A DNA stretch of 64,000 bases from Brevibacillus fluminis (GCF_003710825.1 NZ_RHHQ01000013.1:120298-184297); one strand, 5' to 3'. Counted from the first letter of the stretch, positions 52,404 to 60,426 are shown. Program-made: numbers and translations. Notes: generated from the letters alone by a model not told the origin.

Positions 52404-52976
52404 ATGCATGTACATCTGCAAGGAAAACGGGTCATTTTGCGAGATTTGCAGCCGGCGGATATCGAGCAAATTTACTTTTGGAAGTATCTCGCTTCTGACC
52501 GGGAGCACCTCAATTGGAATGGGCCCTATGCGCCGCTCCCGGAGCTCACGCTTGAAGAATACAGCAAAAAGCATGACGAAAGCCTGTCGCTGCTAGATAC
52601 TGCTACTCCTCGCACCGAGCTGGTCATCGAGATCGACGGCGAGCTGAAAGGCACAGTCGGACGGTATTGGGTGAGCGAGGTCACCAACTGGTTCGAAATC
52701 GGCATCGCCATCTATGACTCTCGCTACTGGTCCGGTGGCTACGGAACCGAAGCGTTTCAGATGTGGATCGACTATTTGTTCACCCATCTGCATACCGTCC
52801 GACTAGGCATAGGGACCTGGTCAGGCAATGAGCGGATGATCCGTCTCGCCGCCAAATGCGGGATGCAGGAAGAAGCGCGCGTGCGCAAAGCGCGGATCGT
52901 GCGCGGTGCGTATTACGATGCGATCAAAATGGGCATGCTGCGGGAAGAATGGGAGGAACGAAAAAGCAGAGGATAA
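52404..52976 (+). CDS. GNAT acetyltransferase, RimJ/RimL type
   Basis: A 190-residue acetyltransferase. The ATG at 52404 follows GGAGG by 11 bases; the open frame extends upstream without a ribosome site. Family features are KRVILRDLQPADIEQIYFWK at the N-terminus, WFEIGIAIYDSRYWSGGYGT (acetyl-CoA site with R/Y-W-S-G-G-Y-G-T), and IGTWSGNERMIRLAAKCGMQ then EEARVRKARIVRGAYYDAIK. Members acetylate protein N-termini, aminoglycoside-like compounds or polyamines. It diverges from the MocR regulator, a hint of joint regulation, and ends 2 bases before the stop of a converging oxidoreductase gene. Confidence 0.85.
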   Translation: MHVHLQGKRVILRDLQPADIEQIYFWKYLASDREHLNWNGPYAPLPELTLEEYSKKHDESLSLLDTATPRTELVIEIDGELKGTVGRYWVSEVTNWFEIGIAIYDSRYWSGGYGTEAFQMWIDYLFTHLHTVRLGIGTWSGNERMIRLAAKCGMQEEARVRKARIVRGAYYDAIKMGMLREEWEERKSRG

Positions 52977-52978
52977 GG

Positions 52979-53944
52979 TTATCCCCTGCTTTGCAGCAAC
53001 CGTTCCAGCACGTTTTGCACGTCAAACCCTGCCTCGAAATCAACCACGTCTCCCTCACCCGTGCGAATGGTGGAAGCGAGCTGTGTGAGCATGTCCGCGA
53101 GATGATCTGTTGGACCGACGGCGATCTCAGTCAACTCTTCACCAACCCCGCCGCCTTCCAATCGGCTCCAGTCGACGAGCGCGAGCGTCCCCTTTGTGCC
53201 GTACAGCGTGAATGCGATACGTTCCTTGCGTGCGATTTGGCTGACGCCATTCATCAGCACAGGCGGGCCATCCTCAAGACGCAGGGTAGCGACAATTCCG
53301 GTCTCACATGCCTGCGGGTCTTCAGGATATTCCAGCTGAGAGTCGACGGCAGCAACCTTGCCGAACAAGCTCTTCGTCAAATGAATGTAATGCGGCATCA
53401 CCTCGCGCACGAATCCACCCTGCTCGCGCCCCCCGATCCAAGGGTTTTGCTGCCACGGACGCGGCCACTGGTGGAAATGCGTCGTTATTTCCACGCGACG
53501 CACCTCGCCTAAAAACCCTTGTGCCATCCGCGCGGACAATTCGCGAAAAGCAGCGCGATAGTAAGTCGGGAAATTCATCGCGTGCACTACGCCCGCCCGC
53601 TGCGCCGCCTCTCGCATCTCATCCGCTTCCTCAAGCGTGTTGGCCAAAGGCTTTTCACATAAAATATGCTTTCCTGCCGCCAGCACATCGAGCGCAATCC
53701 GGTGATGGTATGCGGGAGGTACTGCGATATACACGAGATCAAGCGCAGTCTCCTGCAACAGAAGCTGATAATCCGTATACCATGGCAAATCCCCCGCCTC
53801 TTTGGCTGCTTCCTCCGAGCGATTGGCGTCCGTATCACACACTGCCGTCACCTGAAAGTCCGGATGCGCAAGAAACGTGTGGAACAGCTTGCCCCCCATT
53901 CCCCCGAGACCGATAATGCCGACTTGTATTTGTTTGCTCATCAT
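52979..53944 (-). CDS. Gfo/Idh/MocA-family oxidoreductase
   Basis: A 321-residue NAD(P)-dependent dehydrogenase. The Rossmann motif is VGIIGLGGMGGKLFHTF (about 8-24), then VAVCDTDA-like TAVCDTDANRSEEAA, AVPPAYHHRIALDVLAAGKH and the family's central ILCEKPLANTLEEADEM with the conserved Glu-Lys-Pro (about 95-97). The C-terminal domain has GGFVREVMPHYIHLTKSLFG with His. Substrates of the family are sugars, inositols or tetrapyrrole-like compounds; unknown here. Divergent from a LysR regulator gene with a palindrome between them, a typical regulator/target pair. Confidence 0.9.
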   Translation of the reverse strand: MMSKQIQVGIIGLGGMGGKLFHTFLAHPDFQVTAVCDTDANRSEEAAKEAGDLPWYTDYQLLLQETALDLVYIAVPPAYHHRIALDVLAAGKHILCEKPLANTLEEADEMREAAQRAGVVHAMNFPTYYRAAFRELSARMAQGFLGEVRRVEITTHFHQWPRPWQQNPWIGGREQGGFVREVMPHYIHLTKSLFGKVAAVDSQLEYPEDPQACETGIVATLRLEDGPPVLMNGVSQIARKERIAFTLYGTKGTLALVDWSRLEGGGVGEELTEIAVGPTDHLADMLTQLASTIRTGEGDVVDFEAGFDVQNVLERLLQSRG

Positions 53945-53999
53945 TTCAAACCCTCTTTCCCATCGCGTTTGCTCGATTCTTTACCTTAACGATAGGACG

Positions 54000-54029
54000 G
54001 GAAATATCATTCGTCAAATGAATATTTCC
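54000..54029. promoter_or_regulatory. Palindrome between oxidoreductase and LysR genes (LysR box)
   Basis: GGAAATATCATT and AATGAATATTTCC are near-perfect inverted repeats around CGTCA. Inside, ATTC-N7-GAAT gives the T-N11-A pattern of LysR sites. TATAAT-like sequence follows at about 54039-54046. Confidence 0.55.
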
Positions 54030-54074
54030 TATATATACTATAATCAAACACTTATAGAAAGCGGCGGTACTCTT

Positions 54075-54980
54075 ATGACGTTTACCCAACTTGAAGTCCT
54101 GCTAGCCGTTGTGGATGCCGGTAGTTTTTCCAAAGCGGCAGACGCACTGGCCATGAGTCAACCCGGGATCAGCCATGCGATTGCAAGCCTTGAGGCGGAA
54201 TTCGGCGTCACGTTGATCAATCGCAGCCGAACGGGCATTACACTGACCGGAATCGGCGAAAAAATCGTCGCTCGCATCCGCGAGATGCTCCACCAGCGGG
54301 AGCTCATTTCGCAGGAGGTCGCCTTGGAAACGGGTTTACACACAGGTGCACTCATCATCGGCAGCTTCCCCAGCATTCTGGCACGCTGGCTTCCGCGTCT
54401 CATCCATTCGTTTCAATCCGCCTATCCGGGCATCGACCTGAAAGTGAAGGAAGGTAGCTACGAGGAGATCGAGGGATGGCTGACGGCTGGCACGGTGCAT
54501 CTTGGTTTTATCACCCGTCCTGCCAAACAGCTGGAGTCCGTTGCGCTCGCCCACGACGAGATGGTTGCACTGCTCGCCCCCGGCACCCTTTCCCCTTCTG
54601 ACGATCGGCACGGAATCACCCTCGATGAGCTGGCACGCCTTCCGTTCATCATGCCGATTGCGGGCTGCCAAACGCTGATTGGGGAATTGTTTGACGAGGC
54701 GGAGTGTCATCCGCACGTACAGTTCGAGATACGTGAGTCAGCCACAATCGTCAATATGGTTCGCGAAGGCATCGGCGCAAGCATTTTGCCCCGGATGGCT
54801 CTTCCACAGCACATGGTTGGCGTCCAGATTGCCTCCCTCGCCCCGTCTCCGGTATTTCGCGAAATCGGCCTGGCTGTGCGCTCCCTTTCACTCGCGTCGC
54901 CAGCAACGCGGGCTTTCCTACAGTTCGCCAAGCAATGGGTGCAGGAAAAGGATTTTGCCGCACCGGAGCCCACCTCGTGA
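54075..54980 (+). CDS. LysR-family transcriptional regulator
   Basis: A 301-residue regulator. The start ATG (54075) gives the classic MTFTQLEVLLAVVDAGSFSK opening, followed by AADALAMSQPGISHAIASLE (HTH) and FGVTLINRSRTGITLTGIGE. A substrate-binding domain follows (GALIIGSFPSILARWLPRLI, VHLGFITRPAK, EGIGASILPRMAL). It diverges from the oxidoreductase gene, probably controls it, and is followed by a copy of the 85-bp repeat. Confidence 0.93.
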   Translation: MTFTQLEVLLAVVDAGSFSKAADALAMSQPGISHAIASLEAEFGVTLINRSRTGITLTGIGEKIVARIREMLHQRELISQEVALETGLHTGALIIGSFPSILARWLPRLIHSFQSAYPGIDLKVKEGSYEEIEGWLTAGTVHLGFITRPAKQLESVALAHDEMVALLAPGTLSPSDDRHGITLDELARLPFIMPIAGCQTLIGELFDEAECHPHVQFEIRESATIVNMVREGIGASILPRMALPQHMVGVQIASLAPSPVFREIGLAVRSLSLASPATRAFLQFAKQWVQEKDFAAPEPTS

Positions 54981-54988
54981 GCGGGTGA

Positions 54989-55074
54989 TTAGAAAACCTG
55001 GCTACGCCATGCTTTTGGCTTAAGCCGCGGGTGCCCTTATACTGGATAAGAATTTTATAGATTCTTATCTGTAC
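54989..55074 (+). repeat. 85-bp two-hairpin repeat, copy 3
   Basis: It opens TTAGAAAACCTGGCTACGCC 8 bases after the LysR stop and ends TTATCTGTAC. The second hairpin is GATAAGAATTTTATAGATTC with TTATC. Same family as 30238 and 46841. Confidence 0.85.
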
Positions 55075-55076
55075 GA

Positions 55077-55112
55077 AAAAAAAACGTGAGCACCTTCACT
55101 GCTCACGCTTCC
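55077..55112 (-). terminator. Terminator of the sensor kinase gene
   Basis: AACGTGAGC and GCTCACGCTT pair around ACCTTCACT; read leftward they are followed by TTTTTTTTT. Confidence 0.75.
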
Positions 55113-55130
55113 CCAAACAGACGATTTCTT

Positions 55131-56261
55131 TTATTTTCTCTCCTCCTCATCCGTCTCATGCTGCGGCAGAGGGAAACGGATCGTGAACGTCGTCAACGAC
55201 TCATCAGAGGTACAGGTGATCGTGCCTTCATGGCGAACGATCATCTGCTTGCAAATATAGAGGCCGATGCCCGTTCCAAGCTCCTTGGTCGTCACGAACG
55301 GTTCGAAAATGACCGGCAGCAAATCCTGCGGGATCGGCTGCCCGTTATTAGCGATGCTGATGACGATGTCTTCTTTTTCCCGTTTCACATCAATCCAGAC
55401 CATTCGCTCACCGTTACGTTTTAATACAGCATCAATTGCGTTTATAATGATATTTGAGAATACTTGGCGGATTTCTTCGCGGTATCCGACCATTCGCAGC
55501 CCCGGGTCAATCTGCGTTTCGATATCTACATTCACGTCGACGATTTGCGGATACAAAAACGCCAGCGTCTCCTCGAACAAATCAACAAGCAGAATCGGCC
55601 CTTTCATCTGCATGGAATGGCCTTTTTTCGAGACCAACAAAAATTGGGTCACCCGATAATTGAGCAGTTCCAGTTCGTTCATCATGATATCCAAGTAGGG
55701 CAGATCGGGCTTCTCCTGCATCAGCAGCTTGGTAAACCCCATCACCGATGTCAACGGATTGCGAAATTCATGGACAAAGCTCGCTGACATCTGTGCCAAG
55801 ATGGTCAACCGCTCTTTGTGGGTCTGGTCAATAAACAGTTGCTTCTCTTCTAGGTCGGTATTTTTCAGATCATTGTAACGTGTCACCGTTTGTGTGAGAA
55901 AATGGTCAAAGCAGTTGCTAATTTTAGTCAAGGGCTCGAATCCCCAATTCACACAAGCGTCGTTCTGGTAGATATGTTGGAACAGAACCTGCCTGCCCAG
56001 ACTTACGTTATGGACGAAATCACCGATATTGCTTTTTGCCTGAATTCGTTCGACTGCCACTTTGTGAGCCAGCTGTGTAACATCCTCAAGGGTGTTTTTA
56101 TCCATTACATAACCAATAACCAGATGAAGCATGGCAACAATATTCTGAGACATTGCTTCATGGCTTAGGTCCCACTCGGAAAGAATGACACTTTTTCGGA
56201 ATTCACGAATCAAACAATCCTGGCTCTCCTCCAGAAACCGGGCAAATTCTTCCGTTATCAT
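55131..56261 (-). CDS. Sensor histidine kinase, cytoplasmic, HisK_N-like
   Basis: A 376-residue kinase without membrane helices. The N-terminal ~145 residues are all-helical (EFARFLEESQDCLIREFRKS) and resemble the HisK_N domain of Bacillus kinases. The H-box is SASFVHEFRNPLTSVMGF (His about 160), followed by N-box NIIINAIDAVLKR, G1 VISIANNGQPIP, F-box FEPFVTTK and G2 GTGIGLYICKQM. No response regulator is adjacent; the H-box type and lack of a partner resemble sporulation (Spo0A-phosphorelay) kinases, an inference only. It diverges from an AlkD-like gene. Confidence 0.88.
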   Translation of the reverse strand: MITEEFARFLEESQDCLIREFRKSVILSEWDLSHEAMSQNIVAMLHLVIGYVMDKNTLEDVTQLAHKVAVERIQAKSNIGDFVHNVSLGRQVLFQHIYQNDACVNWGFEPLTKISNCFDHFLTQTVTRYNDLKNTDLEEKQLFIDQTHKERLTILAQMSASFVHEFRNPLTSVMGFTKLLMQEKPDLPYLDIMMNELELLNYRVTQFLLVSKKGHSMQMKGPILLVDLFEETLAFLYPQIVDVNVDIETQIDPGLRMVGYREEIRQVFSNIIINAIDAVLKRNGERMVWIDVKREKEDIVISIANNGQPIPQDLLPVIFEPFVTTKELGTGIGLYICKQMIVRHEGTITCTSDESLTTFTIRFPLPQHETDEEERK

Positions 56262-56345
56262 GGTACGTCACTCCGTCGGTTCTTTTGCAATCATATCTAT
56301 TGATTATATCGTCATTTTTGGAGAAGAAAAGGAGAGTTGTCTAAT

Positions 56346-57047
56346 ATGACCATAACTTTTGTAAAAAAGTTGCAAAATTTCCTGTTTCCCTTCCAAAATT
56401 CATCCGAATCCGCCCCGATGAGCGCCTATATGCGGAACTTATTTCCGTTTCTCGGAATCAAAACACCAAAACGCGCGGAATTGCTGCGTGCCTTTTTAAA
56501 GGAAAACGGCAAGCCTGCCGCGGATGAGCTGGAGGCTGTTGTCCGTGAGCTTTGGGCACTGCCGGAACGCGAGTACCAGTATATCGCATTGGCCTTGCTG
56601 GAAAAGCAGAGCAAGGCTCTTCCCCGCGATGCCATCGGGCTTTTCGAAAACCTGATTGCCGACAAATCGTGGTGGGATACCGTCGATGTGCTTGCCGCGC
56701 ATCTGGTCGGGGCTTATTTCCGGCAGCATCCGGAGCAAATTCCGGTTTACATCGAAAAATGGCTTTCATCGGACAATTTGTGGCTCAGACGAACAGCGAT
56801 TCTTTTCCAGCTTTCCTATAAAGGTGCAACCGACTTGCCGCTGCTGTTCCAAATCATCGACCGCTGCTTGCCTTCCGATGAATTTTTCATCCAAAAAGCG
56901 ATCGGCTGGGCGCTGCGGGAATATACAAAGACAGACCCAGCGCCTGTGCTTGCTTTCCTGGAAAGCAGGCAGCTACCGCCATTAAGCAGGCGGGAGGCAC
57001 TGAAAGTGCTGGAACGAAAAAAACAGCGGGAGCACGCAAAAAGCTGA
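56346..57047 (+). CDS. AlkD-like DNA alkylation repair protein (HEAT-like)
   Basis: A 233-residue protein of the AlkD/DNA alkylation repair family. The ATG at 56346 has AAAGGAGAG upstream; a TTG three codons earlier overlaps the ribosome site. Family segments are YMRNLFPFLGIKTPKRAELL, EREYQYIALALLEK, SWWDTVDVLAAHLVG (Trp/Asp of the active pocket, about residues 103-117), NLWLRRTAILFQL and FFIQKAIGWALREYTKTD. AlkD glycosylases remove alkylated purines without base flipping. Single gene. Confidence 0.9.
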   Translation: MTITFVKKLQNFLFPFQNSSESAPMSAYMRNLFPFLGIKTPKRAELLRAFLKENGKPAADELEAVVRELWALPEREYQYIALALLEKQSKALPRDAIGLFENLIADKSWWDTVDVLAAHLVGAYFRQHPEQIPVYIEKWLSSDNLWLRRTAILFQLSYKGATDLPLLFQIIDRCLPSDEFFIQKAIGWALREYTKTDPAPVLAFLESRQLPPLSRREALKVLERKKQREHAKS

Positions 57048-57134
57048 GCAGCGATCACGATTTTCGCACACCGTCGTGCGGACACCTGATCCCTGCTATA
57101 ATGAATCTAAAAAATGGGAGGGGAACCCAATCTT

Positions 57135-57692
57135 ATGGCTATATTTGATTATTTGAAAGCGCGCAGAGCAATCCGCAATTATGAACCCACTGAGATCGAG
57201 GATGAAAAGATCACCAGCCTCTTGGAAGCTGCGACTTACGCACCGAATGACCGGATGCGCGAGCCGTGGCATTTCTACGTGATCCGCGGCGAGGCAAAGG
57301 AGCGTTACAAACAGGTGGCATTGGATTATTTGCAGGAGCGTTTCCCGACCAAGCCCCACCTTGTTGCCGAATCGGTGAAGGTGCTGGAAAACACCCCATT
57401 GGTGATCATCGTCACCGCTGACATCATCCCGAATGACCCGGCGGCTTCCGTCGATAACGAGTATGCTGTCTGCTGCGCGATCCATTCCATGTGGCTCGCG
57501 GCACAAGAGCTGGGGTTGGGCATGGTGTGGCGCACGCGCGGCGTCGGGCTTGTCCATGACGAACGCCTTCATCGCTTCATCGGCGCACCGGAAAATCGCA
57601 AAATCGTGGGAAATCTGTTCATCGGATATCCGGCGGGTGAAGCCGAAGCGACCAAACGAACGCCGCACCCGGAAAAAACAACGTATTTGTAG
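57135..57692 (+). CDS. Nitroreductase-family protein
   Basis: A 185-residue FMN-dependent reductase. The ATG at 57135 follows GGGAGGGG. It begins MAIFDYLKARRAIRNYEPTE, the classic FMN-binding R-x-x-R-x-Y/F motif, then APNDRMREPWHFYVIRG, ENTPLVIIVTAD and the C-terminal GAPENRKIVGNLFIGYPAGE (usual G/A-LP-x-G-Y-P). A TATAAT (near 57097-57103) preceded by TGC is a good extended -10. It reduces nitro or quinone compounds using NAD(P)H. Three tandem hairpins follow the stop at once. Confidence 0.92.
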   Translation: MAIFDYLKARRAIRNYEPTEIEDEKITSLLEAATYAPNDRMREPWHFYVIRGEAKERYKQVALDYLQERFPTKPHLVAESVKVLENTPLVIIVTADIIPNDPAASVDNEYAVCCAIHSMWLAAQELGLGMVWRTRGVGLVHDERLHRFIGAPENRKIVGNLFIGYPAGEAEATKRTPHPEKTTYL

Positions 57693-57773
57693 CGGAAAAC
57701 CAACTTGTTGGTTTTTCTACGGAAAATCAGTTCACTGGTTTTTCTACGGAAAACCGGTTTATCGGTTTTTCTT
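57693..57773 (+). repeat. Three tandem 27-bp hairpin units
   Basis: Three units (57693-57719, 57720-57746, 57747-57773) share the frame CGGAAAA....TTTTTCT but differ inside: stems AAAACCAA/TTGGTTTT, AAAATCAG/CTGGTTTT (one G-U) and AAAACCG/CGGTTTT. Each folds into a hairpin followed by T-rich sequence, like three terminators in series. They begin one base after the nitroreductase stop. Confidence 0.8.
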
Positions 57774-58013
57774 CCATCTAGCCGATGATCCGCTACGTCC
57801 AGCACAACAAGGTTTTAACGCTGTCTTTACGCTTTTTTTACAGATATTTGCGAACAACCCGCAAAAACCGGCCTTTTATCAGCAAAAACCGCCGAATTCA
57901 TACTGCCATTCTGCACTATTCGCATTCTCCTCAGTTTTGCATAGGAGAAGCGCTGTTTTCCCCCTGTCCTTCCTGTTTTTAGGCGACCCTGCGCTCATGG
58001 TATAATGAGATCA
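57774..58013. other. Intergenic stretch before yitT-like gene, with promoter
   Basis: No gene is seen. A -10 TATAAT with an upstream G at 58002-58007 marks the likely promoter of the leader and YitT gene; no good -35. CAAAAACCGG/CAGCAAAAACCGCC sequences near 57860-57895 are short repeats without clear structure. Confidence 0.45.
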
Positions 58014-58225
58014 GATTGAAGAAAGGATCAGGATACCATGTGTCCCTACAGGACAGTCTGGAAACGTTATGACCTCTCCTATATCTAGCGTCGTAGGTAG
58101 TTGACTGTTGCGCAAAGCACACCAAAACTAGCTACGAAAGCGAGATTTTAAGATGAGAACCGGTGATCCCTCCAGGATGACCATCGTAGTTAGTTGGGTG
58201 CGAGTCTAAACTAACTATGATGAGA
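58014..58225 (+). ncRNA. Structured leader of yitT-like gene, class unknown
   Basis: About 210 bases between the -10 and the ribosome site fold well. An early hairpin is TGTCC/GGACA within CCA/TGG (58038-58062). Stem 1 is TCGTAGGTAGTT with AACTAGCTACGA (about 58092-58138). GGTGATCC/GGATGACC forms another (about 58162-58182). Stem 2 is CATCGTAGTTAGTT with AACTAACTATGATG (about 58182-58223), next to AGAGGC before the ATG. The arms of stems 1 and 2 are alike and can also pair crosswise. It matches no riboswitch I know. Confidence 0.55.
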
Positions 58226-58235
58226 GGCATTCTTT

Positions 58236-58856
58236 ATGAGGGCAAAACAAAAGCAAAGCAAACAGTTGTTGGTCATGATTTTGGGTACGTTTTTATTGGC
58301 TTTCAGTTATTACCACATTAATTTCCAAAACAATCTGACTGAAGGCGGCTTCATGGGTTTGGCGCTTTTAGGCAAATTCGCCTTTAACATCTCGCCTACC
58401 CTTACAATGGTTGCGCTGGACATTCCGATTTTCATCCTTGCCTTGTTCCTGAAAGGGCGCAAGTTTTTGATGAATACGATGATTGCAGCCACTGCGTTTA
58501 CCGTGTTTTACGAGATTTGTGATCGTTTTTCGCCGTTGGTGTTCGATATGCACCAATACATGCCGATCGCAGCCATCTTGTCCGGGATTACGACCGGTTT
58601 TGGCGCAGGGATCGTCCTTCGCTACGGTGGCGCTACAGGAGGAGACGACATTTTGACGCTATTCCTGAGCAAATTCACCGGATTGTCGGTTGGTACGGTC
58701 TTCTTGATTATCGACTTGGTTGTATTGGGACTTTCGCTCCTGTACTTGCCGCTGATGGCGACGCTGTACACGGTGCTTGCAGTCAGCATCTCCGCTCGTA
58801 TCATTACCTGGGTGGTGGAGTACGGACGCCGCGACAGAGAAAGCGTAACCGCATGA
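58236..58856 (+). CDS. YitT-family membrane protein (DUF161)
   Basis: A 206-residue membrane protein with five hydrophobic helices. Family signatures are ISGFGVG-like sequences, here FQNNLTEGGFMGLALLG near residues 29-45 and IAAILSGITTGFGAGIVLRYGGATGGDDIL near 110-140; LSVGTVFLIIDLVVLGLSLL follows. The usual C-terminal DUF2179 domain is absent, giving the short form. Function of YitT proteins is poorly known; they are proposed transporters. It is preceded by a long structured leader and followed by a terminator. Confidence 0.85.
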   Translation: MRAKQKQSKQLLVMILGTFLLAFSYYHINFQNNLTEGGFMGLALLGKFAFNISPTLTMVALDIPIFILALFLKGRKFLMNTMIAATAFTVFYEICDRFSPLVFDMHQYMPIAAILSGITTGFGAGIVLRYGGATGGDDILTLFLSKFTGLSVGTVFLIIDLVVLGLSLLYLPLMATLYTVLAVSISARIITWVVEYGRRDRESVTA

Positions 58857-58869
58857 GAATAAACTGGAT

Positions 58870-58920
58870 AAACCCGTTCCCCTTTCCTGCTTTTTATGGA
58901 GGTGTGGACGGGTTTTCTTT
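58870..58920 (+). terminator. Terminator of yitT-like gene
   Basis: AAACCCGT (58870 on) and ACGGGTTT (58908 on) pair at the base of a larger loop and are followed by TCTTTCT. Confidence 0.55.
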
Positions 58921-59021
58921 CTGAAAAACGTCTCGACGTTTTTCAGTAGATTGGATGTGACCGCTTGCGGTCAGCACTTTTGTCCCCCGATGAGAGGGGA
59001 AAAACGGCCATGACCGTTTTT
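58921..59021. other. Cluster of hairpins upstream of mscL
   Basis: Consecutive inverted repeats: CTGAAAAACGT/ACGTTTTTCAG (58921-58946), TGACCGC/GCGGTCA (58958-58973), CCCC/GGGG (58984-58999) and AAAAACGG/CCGTTTTT (59000-59021). No ORF. The last could be a terminator, in which case mscL has its promoter after it (TATGAT near 59058). Confidence 0.5.
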
Positions 59022-59108
59022 GTGTCTTTAGGCGAACGCGCTCACTTGCAAAATATGATATGATGGCAGAAAGAAAAACAGAGCTTTACTGTAAAGGAGA
59101 GACCTCCC

Positions 59109-59501
59109 ATGTGGAATGAATTTAAAAAGTTTGCCATGAAGGGCAATGTGCTGGATTTGGCAATCGGGGTGATCATCGGGGGCGCTTTTGGCAAAATTGT
59201 CAGTTCCCTGGTCAACGATGTGATGGTGCCAATCTTGGGGCTGTTGATGGGGGGCCTGGATTTGACTAGACTGGCGCTGACAGTCGATAAAGCATCGATC
59301 AAGTACGGAGCATTCTTTCAATCTGTCATCGATTTCCTGATCGTATCCTTCTCCATTTTCCTGTTTGTCAAAGCACTCAATCACTTCAAGCGCAAAACGG
59401 AGGAAAAACCGGCCGAAGCGCCAGCACCATCCAAGGAGGAGCTGCTACTTACGGAGATCCGCGATTTGTTGAAACAGCAAAATCAACGTGAAACCCAATA
59501 G
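59109..59501 (+). CDS. mscL: Large-conductance mechanosensitive channel
   Basis: A 130-residue osmotic safety valve. It starts MWNEFKKFAMKGNVLDLAIG, the amphipathic N-helix and TM1 with the pore-lining GVIIGGAFGKIVSSLVNDV; TM2 is VIDFLIVSFSIFLFVKALNH, and a charged C-terminal bundle (LTEIRDLLKQQ) ends it. Ribosome site AAAGGAGAG; the bases GGAGAGACCTCC around it form a small inverted repeat that could hide it. Ends at a perfect terminator. Confidence 0.97.
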   Translation: MWNEFKKFAMKGNVLDLAIGVIIGGAFGKIVSSLVNDVMVPILGLLMGGLDLTRLALTVDKASIKYGAFFQSVIDFLIVSFSIFLFVKALNHFKRKTEEKPAEAPAPSKEELLLTEIRDLLKQQNQRETQ

Positions 59502-59516
59502 ATGACCTACATGACG

Positions 59517-59552
59517 GGAGTAAAGCTTTGCCGATCGCGCAAGCTTTACTCC
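59517..59552. terminator. Terminator after mscL
   Basis: GGAGTAAAGCTT and AAGCTTTACTCC are a perfect 12-bp stem around TGCCGATCGCGC, followed by TGTTTCATTT. It also serves the converging LysR gene. Confidence 0.85.
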
Positions 59553-59556
59553 TGTT

Positions 59557-60426
59557 TCATTTATTCAATAGATAGCAATCGGTCAACGCTTCTACATACT
59601 GCTCAAATTGCGGCTCGTACACTACCTGGATCGTCCGATAAAAGGAGTCGGTATCAAAATCCCGACAAACAATGGCGGGATCATGCATGCTCTCGGCCAC
59701 CATTTTGGGCGCAAAAGACAAGCCATACCCTTTGGCGACAAAGCGAACGATGGAATCATTGAAATCGAGCTCCAACGCGACATTGGGATTCGCAATCCCC
59801 TGAGTGCCGCACTGCTGGCGGAATGCGGTGCGAATGTCACACGGATCTTTAAACATCACAAGACGCTCCCGACAAAGCGCCTCAAAGCTGATGGCGGGCA
59901 ACTCCGCCAGCTCATGCGTTGCTGGCAAAAGCGCTATGTATTGTTCGCGGAACAGCCGACGTACCGGCAGCTCCAATCCACCTGCATAATCTTGTACGAA
60001 AGCGATATCCACCTGTCCGCGGACAAGCAGCTCGCACAGCTCCCTCGTCGTATCCCGGATGACCATCTGGCTGGGCTGCTCTCTCACCTGCTCTTTGCTC
60101 AACAAATCCGGCAGGTAGAAGCTCCCGAGGCTCGGCAACGCACCGATGCGCACCTGCCTGGTCGTCGTATAACGCTTCACCGCTTGCACGGCCTGCTCTG
60201 ATTGCTCCAAAATGCTGCACGCTTTTTCATAGAAATACCGCCCAGCGTCGGTCAGCTCAATCCCCGTGGTTTTGCGCAAAAACAAGCTGCATGCCAGCTC
60301 ACGCTCAAGCAAAGCAACCTGCTTGGTCAAAGCTGGCTGGGAGAGATATAAGGATTGGGCCGCCTTGTTCAAACTGCCCCGTTCGACGATGCTCACGAAA
60401 TATTTTAACTGCTGTAGTGTAAACAT
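59557..60426 (-). CDS. LysR-family transcriptional regulator
   Basis: A 289-residue LysR protein. MFTLQQLKYFVSIVERGSLN then KAAQSLYLSQPALTKQVALL form the winged HTH; the effector domain carries RIGALPSLGSFYLPDLL, VDIAFVQDYAGGL and FVAKGYGLSFAPKMVAES. It diverges from an EamA exporter gene, and a clean dyad (60449-60465) lies just upstream of its start, so it probably regulates itself and that exporter. Confidence 0.93.
   Translation of the reverse strand: MFTLQQLKYFVSIVERGSLNKAAQSLYLSQPALTKQVALLERELACSLFLRKTTGIELTDAGRYFYEKACSILEQSEQAVQAVKRYTTTRQVRIGALPSLGSFYLPDLLSKEQVREQPSQMVIRDTTRELCELLVRGQVDIAFVQDYAGGLELPVRRLFREQYIALLPATHELAELPAISFEALCRERLVMFKDPCDIRTAFRQQCGTQGIANPNVALELDFNDSIVRFVAKGYGLSFAPKMVAESMHDPAIVCRDFDTDSFYRTIQVVYEPQFEQYVEALTDCYLLNK

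Noticed and set aside
57693..57773. Possible CRISPR array
   Set aside because: Units are contiguous without spacers, only three, and differ inside the stems; no cas genes are present.
57569..57805. Repetitive peptide gene on the minus strand over the 27-bp units
   Set aside because: The frame has no ribosome site and overlaps the nitroreductase end; the repeats are better explained as hairpins.
58014..58225. T-box, M-box, ydaO, yybP or fluoride riboswitch before yitT
   Set aside because: None of the consensus cores I know (for example the T-box GGTACCGCG or the fluoride pseudoknot) is present.
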